32,329 bases of DNA from Trachelipus rathkii (Eukaryota; Arthropoda; Malacostraca; Isopoda; Trachelipodidae): assembly GCA_015478945.1 (NCBI GenBank), contig JABUQX010038940.1:27501-59829 (forward strand), read 5' to 3'. This document shows, piece by piece, positions 22,650 through 32,329 of this stretch. A program made the position numbers and the translations under genes. Below the pieces are notes generated by a model. That model was given only the letters and a program-made list of their open reading frames with translations, did no database searches and was not told the DNA's origin. Position 1 is the stretch's first letter, and each line of letters starts with the position of its first letter.

Positions 22650-24760
22650 GTACACTTGCATATGATGAGTATTATACGGTAAGTTCAGGTTAGTATGTAA
22701 AAGCGTACTAAGAGTTCAGTTAGGTAATTTTGGGTAAGGAGTATAGGTAGGTAAGTGTGATTATTAGGTAGATTAATGGATAGATTGTGATGATAATATA
22801 TAGTTGATGTATAAGGACAAAGAAAGTTCCTGTTCATCTCAGGTGTGAGTATACGCTGGTGGAGATAGCGAAAATGAATACCAATAGCGACTCTCAACGA
22901 AGCATAATCAAATGACTTGTTTATCATTCATTATAATTAGATAAATTAACAACATATAACACAATATTCTATATAATACAATGAAATCAAGCTTCAGAAT
23001 CTTCAGTATAGAACTACTAGAATAATCTGGTTTTTTAAGATGATAGATATGACAAAACATGCTGAGTGTCAATTATATGTCTGTCAAGTTAATAACCTGG
23101 TGATAAAAAGTAGTGGATAAAAGAGTGGCTCTAATATAAATAAATGAAGTATAACCCTTGCATATGGAATGCCTTCCAGGAGCCACTCAGGTTAAGACCA
23201 TCGAAAGATAATAAACTCCTTTGCGGTTGAGTTAGTAAGGTAACCTTCCATAATTTAGTAAATTTAATTTATTTTTCTTTAGGTAGTATGTTTTATAATA
23301 TATATGGGTAGGTATAACTGAAATTAGTGATTTAATGTAAGTTAAGGAATATGCTAACACAAGCAAATTGTTTCTACCATTCTGTCTGTCTATAACTCTA
23401 TATTTTTATGCTATAATTGGAACTTTGGTGGAAGACGAAATTTTACATTAATGAGAGTACTATGACTGCCAAAACTGATAAGGTATGTAGTATTAAAAGT
23501 ATATGGGGCCGTGTAAGAGTAAGTGACTTCTGGTTATGTTGTCTATCTGTAAGTATTGATATAGCATAGAATGCTGAATTTATATCAGTGATGTAATAAA
23601 TAGTATATAGTGAATAAATATATATAATGAGAGGAAATTAATAATAATTTTCATACAAATAAAGAGAAACGTATTATGTAGTATTTAACGTATAGGTAGT
23701 GTCTGCATGTGAGCCTTTATTGGAGTACGGTTTTGTATTTTGAGATATATTATATAAGGTGTCTCAGTGATATAAGAAATCCAACAGAAGGATGATGCAG
23801 AGCGGAATGATGTCATGCTGATTCAAGCTGGAATATGTCGTGCGAACGACGCGTAGCCGGCAGCGTGGGTGGCGGTAATAAGGGGGCGTATAACGACTTG
23901 GCTCGTGCACCAGAGACGTTTGGCTGTCCATCAAACACTATTAGTGGCGTTGCAGTGGTGGTCTGGATCCACTGTATGTAGTATTCATTAAAGTGGGTTG
24001 ATTCGGGGGTTTTGGGTGTGAGCATTTGAAGCGGCTGTGTCGATTTAGTTGGCTCATACGTAAATGAGTAATGAGGATAGTTGAGCGGAGATCATATTTA
24101 TATGTCGATGACATGATAGGGTCAGCAAGTCGAGAGATGATAGAGTGAAAAGTTAGATGAATAATCGTGAGAGTCCGTGAGGGGCTTGGATGATTGATGA
24201 GAGTGGATGAGTGATGTAATTGCGTCAGGATGTCTATACGTAAATAAGTAGGTTCATCATAGGTTGTGGGGGGAGGTAGTAATGTAAGATAATGTGAGAA
24301 AGTATATGGGTGATTGAGCGTAGCGAACTAGATATGGAAGGGTAATTGTCTTGAGGTGTGGAGTGAGTGGATAAAGTAAGATGGTTAAGGAGAGTCGATT
24401 CAAGGGACTCAGTATGAGAAGCGAATAGATGGATAGTCAGAGGGTTTGGACGGTGTAAATAAGTGAACAGAAAATATAGTTTAATATGGATGTATATAGT
24501 GAGATATTGAGTAGGTTAAATGTAGACTAGCTGAATGGATATTTATGATAGTAATAATTATGAAAAGGGGTTAAGGAGTATATACATGAATTGTTAGCGT
24601 AATAAGGGGTATGGAATATGCCACCAGATACTAAGTCTACCCTATAGATATAAAGATAAGATTGATACTCCACATTCTATAGCAAGTGCAGAGAATATGG
24701 AATGTAAGCTCATAAGTATTAATGCGTAAAGACGAGCCAAAGGTTGCTTGACATGTGATG
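22650..24760. other. G-rich, C-poor strand-skewed block
   Basis: The plus strand is rich in G, A and T with little C, the reverse of the 11-15 kb block. Degenerate GATGA, GTGAG and GAGTG words recur, densest at 24060-24480. A minus-strand frame at 23813-24025, extendable to about 24091 and closed by UGA, includes a LIVFDGQP string resembling the XPG/FEN nuclease N-terminal motif, but the neighbouring conserved residues are missing. Confidence 0.5.
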
Positions 24761-24849
24761 TATAACCCTAGGGATCTTCAAGTCCAGGTGAAAAGCATGA
24801 AGTGCAATAATTTTCTTAAAGAGCTTCTACCGAACACAGCAAGTTTTGT

Positions 24850-24900
24850 AATTAACCGAGTATTGATTAATAATATAATGTCTGAATTAATCGGTTAATT
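24850..24900. repeat. Inverted repeat, 10-bp perfect arms
   Basis: Arms 24850-24859 and 24891-24900 are perfect complements with a CCG/CGG core and a 31-nt spacer. They sit just where the G-rich block ends and AT-rich DNA resumes. Confidence 0.55.
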
Positions 24901-25795
24901 CAAATAATAATTTATAGTTCGTTATTTCTATAAGTGTTCTATGATAAGATCTATTATACTATTTAAATATTGTTTTAAATACGACTTTAAAGTAATTTAA
25001 ATGCTGTAAAGTTATATTAGTAAATATAATAGATTATATTAAGTGCATAAAAGTAATGAGAATAGGAGAAGTAACTCTGAGCGTTAACTTATAATATGTG
25101 CGGGGAATAAAGACTTGGAGAATGAATCGATAATATAATTATAAATATTAGCTCTACAGGATAAATAATGAGGCGCTTAGGTCTTTTTAAAATTTAACAA
25201 GTGGCCTTTCCTAGCATAACACGGTCTATTCACTGCTATGTTCTAACAATTCTTCAAACAAGATAATACTGAATAATTGCATAATTTTGGTTTAACTATC
25301 ACTACAGCAACGATGACATATTTATCGATAGTTGTTATTATAAAAGTGAAAGCCTATCACATAGAATGAATTTTCACCTATACAAATGTGTCGGGCCAAG
25401 ATGCCTAATCGACCTTTTTTCCTACAATAATAATATATGAGATAATGTTATTATTAGTTTAAACGATACCTATATTATTAAAATTGTTATGAATAAAACA
25501 TGAATTTGATAGCAAACCACTCTCTGTGATGAAAGTATACAGCCAATTCTACAAACATTTCTGTGCGAGAATTTGTGCGTATGGTCGGCGTGCCAGAGTT
25601 CATTCAAAGTCGCCTCGTCCCTATAATTATCATTGTTTCATGGTTTAAGATGCAATGTATGGTTGAGCTTATTGATTGGAAGCTGCATTTTATAAGTATA
25701 CAAACCTACTGTCTATGCAGCTCTTTTTAGTGAAAATAGTATTTTTATGTGGAGCATAAAGGAAACCATTCTTAGAAAAGATCGCATATGTTCAT

Positions 25796-25990
25796 GTACT
25801 CATTTCACTCTCTCTCTCGGCTATCCAGCCTCTCTCTTCTCTCTCAGTCCTCTCTCTCCTTCTCTCTCGTTCTCTCCTCTCTCTCTCATACTCATCTAGT
25901 TTTTGTCATAAAGACTCTCTCTCTCTCTCTCTTACATCTCTCACATAACTCATTCTCTCTCTCTCTTCATCTCTCTCATCTCTCTAATCA
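25796..25990. repeat. Degenerate (CT)n microsatellite
   Basis: About 195 bp of interrupted CT/TCTC. The overlapping Ser/Leu-rich frame (25788-25997) is a repeat artefact. Confidence 0.9.
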
Positions 25991-26296
25991 TTGTTAATAC
26001 TTAACCTATCATAATATTCTCTACTATATATATGAATATATATAGGAGGAAATATTATATATATAAATATACTAAACACAAATAGTCATATATATATATA
26101 CTATATAAGTATACCAAATATGTTCATAGTGTTAGTCAACTAATATATATATACGAATAAATAGATAAATTTATGAAAAAATCACTTCTTTTACTATATA
26201 TTATTATTAACAGAAGAATACGTCGGTTATAGATTGTAAGAGATATTGTCAAACCTGAGAGACAATGCAGGAGTATTTAATCCGGAATCTTTATGG

Positions 26297-26920
26297 ATGT
26301 CAGAGTGTAAGTAGTAGTCGAGGGCTCTCCGGCCTGTAATAATGAGCTTGGGATTTTGTATAACGACTTCTACGCAGCGAGAAGGTCTTGAGGGTGTAAT
26401 ATGGGTTGCTCATGGCATGGAGAGTGTTCTCCTGTCATTGAGATATATAGGGATGATGTACCGAGATAATCAAGACTGGTCTCTTAATGGGGCCGAGATA
26501 GTTACAACTCGGCGTGCAGTCTGGTAAGATTTAAGAGGTTAATCAATGTGCAATCATCTGACCTATGTAGTAAGAAGATTCAAGTTGAGGTCTTCTGAGG
26601 CTCTCATGTCATTACCTTATGACTTCGTATCAGTTTATAAGTGGTAGATATTAAGTGCCATGTTGTTTTGTGGTTCTTTAGCGATTATTCTATCAGAGCA
26701 TGTCTCTTCATCGCGGCGTCCACTCGAAGTGCGTATTCGGCGCTGCGTTCTCTCTCGCTGCCGCATCTTCTCTTCTCTACCTCTCTCTCTATCTCTCGTC
26801 GGATCCACTCATCCTCTATCTCTTCCTCTATACTCTCTCTCTTACTACTATAATATCTCTCCCTGCTCGCTCTCTCTCACTACACACACACACACACATA
26901 CATTAACAACATTAAATTAG
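26297..26920 (+). CDS. Candidate ORF (UAR=Gln), runs into microsatellite
   Basis: The frame is free of UGA from 26177 onward, and the ATG at 26297 is the first good start (the next is 26342). Two standard-code frames (26342-26527 and 26660-26920) lie in the same phase, joined only through UAR codons. About ten UGA triplets in the region all fall in other frames. Residues to about 150 are mixed and protein-like, with a hydrophobic stretch near 120-130. From about 26740 the frame becomes a Ser/Leu-rich translation of CT repeats, then Thr/His from CA. A formal UGA occurs only at 27128-27130 after the (TA)n tract. The true gene, if any, probably ends or splices before the repeat. No family is recognised. 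Confidence 0.25.
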
Positions 26921-27051
26921 GATATTATATTAATATTATAATATATATATATATTATATATTAAATTATATATATATATATTATATATATATCATAATAT
27001 TAATATATTAATATATATATAATATATATATATCATAATATATATATTATA

Positions 27052-27094
<43 letters not shown>

Positions 27095-27100
27095 ATATGG
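26744..27100. repeat. Composite microsatellite: (CT)n - (CA)n - (TA)n
   Basis: A CT-rich degenerate tract at 26744-26880 is followed by (CA)n at 26882-26899 and (TA)n at about 26925-27098. The order is the same as at 10320-10840. Confidence 0.9.
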
Positions 27101-27429
27101 GGCCCTGTTTTGGTATACACATAGTAATGATAAAGGTAAAAATATGAAATATTCTATATTAATTATTATATTATATATATATATATAATATATATAGATT
27201 AATGATATATATTATATATAATATTATAAAAATCAAAACAAAAAAACATTGAAATTAAACTAGTAATTGAAATGTTTTTCATTCTTCATTTATGTTTTTT
27301 TTATTTTCATATATAATTTTTTTTGCTTTTTTATTAATGAAATACATGAATAGATATGTAAATTTATATATATGTGAAGAGATATTAGGACCCGTGTCTT
27401 CAACAATAACATGTAACTTTTCTATATAG

Positions 27430-29550
27430 GATATATTATATATATTATAATAAATACATAAGTATATAAAAAGTTAATAAATATAAATTAATAATATAAT
27501 AATAAACTAATAATGAATAATAGATAAATTAAATAATAATAAATAAATAATAATTAACTAGATAATTAATAATAATATATTAATAATCATAATTAATAAT
27601 CATTAAATAATACTATATATCATAAATTATAATAATATAATTATAAATATAATAATTAAATATAATAATAATAATATATAATTATAATAAATAATTACTT
27701 TTTTTCTTAATATTTGAAGGGAATTGGCGTTTAGCATTTGCTAACATAAATAAGATAGACAAATTTAAATGTGATTATTTATTAATTATTATTTATTATA
27801 TGATGTATTATGAAATGATGTATTTATTAATTTATATATTATTATTTATAATATAATTCAATTATATTATAATAATTTCCTACGTTCTTATGGTAATATT
27901 ATTTATTTATTATATTATTTATTTTAAATTATTTAATTTATTTTATATTATTATATTCATTTTAAATTGGTCAAACCAACATAATTATAATTTTTCTGTC
28001 ATTTTTATTTAAATATGTGCATCCATTCATAATTATTTAATTATCAATTATTTAAGGTTATCGAGACTGGAAAGGTTTATATTATTGTTAATCTATGAAT
28101 GCAGTATTATGTCTATTATTCTAATTAGCTATTACTTTAATTATATCTTGGAATTAGTATGAAAGTGATTTGCAGTTTTTCTTGAAAAGAGTCAAATCTT
28201 ATATTACTTTTTGTCCACTTCATTAAAATTAGGAAGTTTAAAGTCAGGTTACAATATTATACATATTAATATAATATATATAATTAGTGGAGATTAATAT
28301 AAATAAATTAAACTAGATAATAATAAAATATAAATTTAATTATTGATTTTATTTACCCCAATTTTGAGAAATAAATGTGCATTATTTTTTATAATATAAT
28401 TTATAACAATAAATTTTTAAATTCTAAAAGAAGTAATTATATGCTACAAATTATACTATCATCACAATTTGGTTCCCAAATACAAAAATTAAAATTTAAT
28501 ATATAATAATTATATATTTAATTAAATAATATTAATAATTAATTAATATAATTATTATTATTATTTTTATTATTTTATTATTAAATTAATTATATTAATA
28601 TATAATTAATATAAATGTAAATAATAGGTTCACCATCACCTAAATTGTATAAATAAAAAAAAACTGAATTGATATTTTGATATCACTAAGTCTTATATAT
28701 AACTACAAATCCCAGTCTAGTAATTAATTACAATAGATTATATAAGTATATATATAAAGTTTGGTGATACTATATTATATTACATTATTTATAAATTAAT
28801 TTAATTTAATAAATTAATTTATATTAAATAATATTATAGATTGGAATTGATAGTCAATATGATTTGAAAATTGCATTATATATTTATAAATTATAATTAT
28901 CGTAGCTATATATGAGAAGTAATCATTGGAAAGATAGTAAATAAATATAATGTTAATTCAGAATGTATTATTATGTTCTCTAAATAGGATACTTATAAAT
29001 AATTTAATTAAAATATATATATTTGTTAAAGACTTCGGCAAATTATTGATAAATATACTGGACTTACTACCTTATAAACCGTTACTTTAATCTAAACTGA
29101 ATAATAATAAAAATAATCTAATTCTTATCAATTTCTAATAATTAATTGAATAATATTAAAATATTAAATATATTTGATAACTAATTATATAATAATCTAA
29201 TAAATTATAATAATATAGATATTATATATTAAATAACTGACAAAGTGTACGTACTATGAAATTACCACATATTATATTGTTAGCAACTTGAATAAAGAAT
29301 GATCGATTTATATCTACTTAATAGTCATATTGGATTAGTACTATAATTTATACGGTTTTAACTCGCTATCACGTGACACATTTACAATATCATAATGCAA
29401 GGTAAATATTAAATAATAATAATTAAGAATTATGATTTATAATATAATTAATAAATAATATAAATTATTAATAATAATTAATAATATAATATTATATATA
29501 ATTATAAATTAATCAATAAATTAATATATAATTATCTAAATTACTCTCTA
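27430..29550. other. TAA/TTA-rich low-complexity region, no gene seen
   Basis: Long stretches are AT-only (27430-27700, 28500-28620, 29400-29540) made of TAA, TTA and TA words, with AT-rich unique sequence between. No credible frame is seen. Confidence 0.6.
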
Positions 29551-29979
29551 AAATCCATCGATTCTTATCCACGGGGATAACAGCAGTGATAAAGTAGAGA
29601 AGAATATAAATATGTAATAAGATCGAAAAGAAAACCCAATAGCCTTACACCGCTCCCTCATATTTATATCTATATATGAGAACTCACGCAGTCAGTATAT
29701 TCTACTACCTAGTGAGCTACTACTAGGCGACCGCCTACGTACTACCCATCGAGCTACTATAAGGCATCTTTTATCAATAGTGGGTTCATCACCTATTAGG
29801 CCCATGAGTATGGGCCTACAATACCAACTCCCTCCACAAAATCCCCGCCATATCAGTTAACAGTCCCTATGATGTATTATGCAACTTTGTTCTAGCCATA
29901 TATATAGTTTTTCGTGCTAATGATGCAAATTATCCGAAAAATATAAAATCATAACGTATCTGTATACATACTGTGCACA

Positions 29980-31140
29980 GAATACTATACTACTCATTCT
30001 CCTCCTCTACAGACAAGTCCTATTTATACTGAGCCCTCAATCCACTTATTACTCTTATACTGATATTCCCATGCCCCTTGGTGATCAGATTCCCAACTAC
30101 ATTCTACCACTATAAACATTCCCGCTTAAATGCTAAACCGACTTATCATCCATCCGATATTTCCACTTAGCATGTGATACCCAAAACCATCTACACCATG
30201 TACTTCATACATTTACTTTTGACGTACTTTATTTCTATTCTTTTACATACCCACACAACTACTCTAATACTTTTATCTCTCTCTAATTTTTATCAATTAT
30301 TCTCTATTTATATGGCAACGGCTATACCTAAGATTGTCCATTGACTAGGAACACATGATACTTATAATTATCATAACCATACCTCTGCGCATATACTTCA
30401 CAATAGGATGTCTCGGACCTAACTTAATGTTAATTAATACAGATATTAACAACCTACCCTTAACTTCCTAATTATTGGTATTCAGCCTATATCCCTCATA
30501 TAATATACCGACATAGGTAGTGTGTCCTTTTAGTATATTCTATCAGATTCACAGCGGTCCCTTTCATCCTCTACACGCAATATTCGAGCTCTCCTCTAAT
30601 GAAGTGCTATCCAGTCTCATCTGCGTTACCGTTGCCCGTTAATTTGTACACACACAGCTTAGTCGAATTGGAAATGTCACATTTTATATTCTCTCACTTT
30701 ACATTAGTTTAAACTCAGGACACTAGCTTCCAGTTGTAACTGCACGTACACGATGGGAATGTCCTTACTATACGCATATCATTCTATCTCCGACACATAT
30801 ACCTCAAATATACCATCAACCATTAACCTTGACTGGCTCAGCAGCGGGGTTATTTGTCAATTCGCCTATTACTCTATACTCACACATATGCTGTCAGTAT
30901 AATCTCATGTGACTACCAAATCTCTACGTGCTTGGATCTCTCTTCATCTACGACGCATATCAACTCGGACCTCAGCTCAGTATAATCCATCATATGATAG
31001 GTATATGGAGCAACAACGACGCGTCCTCGACCGGCTTCCGTACTCTCTCCAGACTCAAGTTCATTAAGAGCTTCTCCATCTCTATGCCATCTTCGTGCCA
31101 CACCCTTCCTAACTATTGACATATTCCATATACATCACAT
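29980..31140. other. C/T-rich, G-poor strand-skewed block
   Basis: G is scarce on the plus strand. Frames of about 60-70 codons on opposite strands (30928-31119 plus, 30913-31122 minus) overlap almost exactly, so neither can be preferred. No family is recognised. Confidence 0.45.
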
Positions 31141-31773
31141 ACACGCTATATTATCCAATTATGAATACATAATTTCTCTAATCTTACATTGACAATTTAT
31201 GAAATAAACATGTCTTCTTTAAGAATAATATCAATTATAAGCGGATGTTAGGACCTCTTCCATTTTTGTGAAAGCATGTGGCTGTGTTTAGTTTACATAA
31301 CTCCGATTAAACACTGATAAGGTATCTGACATTCCATTACCTCGCGTTACTTCTAAAACACTTTAAGATACAATGAAAATTATATAAACTCAGTATTTTT
31401 TTTTTCATTTGTTTTTTGTTTCTCGTATATTTTTTATCAAATAAATTATATTTTATACAAAAAAATTAGTCCACATGCAGCTGTTTTTTTTGTTATGGTT
31501 TTCTTATATTACTAATTAATTTTACGTAAGCTATACCCTGATTCAACATACCTAATGTTTTTCCCTCACATCATAATGCATAATAATAATAATATATATA
31601 TAATAAATAAATAATTAATAATATAATTACATTAAATAATAGAATAAATATAAATAATGAATACATAATAATAAGAATATATCTTTTCTAAATACCATCA
31701 TTAATATACCCAAAACATCAGTCTATAGTCATTTAAAAATATTCACATACCTATACACAACTAATAATATAAA

Positions 31774-31815
<42 letters not shown>

Positions 31816-32329
31816 ATTAATAATATTATATAATCTTAGTGTTCTCTTCGTTCTTTTCATATTATCTTGTCTTCTTTACTGAACGTTGTACTATCTTAGT
31901 TATATCTCGTACGCTATATCTTATTATCTTCTTATTCTAAATTTGATTTCTATGTACTTAAATTTCTCTACTCTACTGGTTTTACTTTTAAACGCACTGA
32001 TTTCAACCCTTTATCCCCTATCCTACTCACCTCCCTCTCACTCTATTCACATCTTTATATAATTTTATTGTCATAAGTGCTAGTGATTATACTGCTCCTC
32101 TTTTTCTCTTTAATATACTTAAGTACTCAGGCGATAACTTAGTATATATAATATTGTCTATGAATAGTACGCTACATATATTATGATTCAATAACACACT
32201 AGAGCACGATCTTACGAACTATTTATCGTATCTAAAATTTTTTTTCAAGGGGGGCTGAATATTTGACTAACCTATACTACGTTACTTTATTTACCTTGTA
32301 GAAGCTTGACAGAAGGCAACCTGATTAGA
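31141..32329. other. AT-rich right edge, no gene seen
   Basis: Poly-T and poly-A runs (31400-31490), a TAA-rich patch (31578-31680), (TA)n (31765-31835) and a T/C-rich stretch (31830-32120). No frame worth listing. Confidence 0.55.

Noticed and set aside
23813..24025. XPG/FEN-like LIVFDGQP string in a 70-codon minus-strand frame
   Set aside because: Only the short hydrophobic-FDG string matches. The conserved acidic and basic residues of the XPG N-domain are absent, and the frame is closed by UGA on both sides at about 92 codons.
25788..25997. Ser/Leu-rich ORF
   Set aside because: It is a translation of degenerate CT repeat.
30913..31122. Overlapping plus and minus ORFs of 63 and 69 codons
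   Set aside because: They mirror each other in a G-poor block and show no motif; neither can be preferred.
1..32329. Telomere arrays (CCCCAA/CCCCAAAA), Tetrahymena chromosome breakage 15-mer, tRNA B-box, rRNA, CRISPR
   Set aside because: I looked for these by eye and found no array or convincing match. Homopolymer C or A runs (for example near 11136 and 13500) are isolated.

Overview
The window looks like nuclear DNA of a ciliate, or another eukaryote that reads UAA and UAG as glutamine. The decisive evidence is the left edge. On the minus strand, positions 1275 to 1 hold one unbroken frame of 425 codons encoding a 12-helix major facilitator transporter, most like the lysosomal MFSD1 group. 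The frame contains 16 in-frame UAA/UAG codons, no in-frame UGA, and all nine tryptophans are UGG. This rules out the standard code and argues against codes with UGA = Trp. Under the standard code the gene falls apart, which is why no long ordinary ORF appears anywhere in the window.

The remaining 31 kb contains no gene I can name. It is very AT-rich and built of alternating pieces. One kind is (TA)n and TAA-rich low-complexity DNA, for example 7.68-8.0, 8.7-8.87, 9.6-9.9, 10.5-10.84, 26.9-27.1, 27.4-27.7 and 29.4-29.55 kb. A second is composite microsatellites (CT/GA, CA/TG, TA) at 9.9-10.9 and 25.8-27.1 kb. A third is a set of strand-skewed blocks, each poor in one base: T/C-rich 1.84-2.29, A/C-rich and G-poor 11.05-14.83, A-rich 21.85-22.5, G-rich and C-poor 22.65-24.76, and C/T-rich and G-poor 29.98-31.14 kb. 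A fourth is a few short islands of nearly balanced composition (15.02-15.34, 18.48-18.66, 23.81-24.03, 26.22-26.87 kb).

With UGA as the only stop, several frames of 75 to 210 codons open in the islands and skewed blocks. I list the best as low-confidence candidates. At this base composition such frames are expected by chance, and competing frames are often open as well. I found no rRNA, tRNA, CRISPR array, telomere array or recognisable intact transposon.

Two readings fit the layout: (i) a germline (micronuclear) contig with one macronuclear-destined gene at the left edge followed by germline-limited DNA, or (ii) a ciliate gene joined by misassembly to repeat-rich foreign DNA. The microsatellite style (CT-CA-TA composites) is unusual for a ciliate somatic genome and keeps (ii) alive. 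No operon or pathway context can be drawn, since only one gene is secure.
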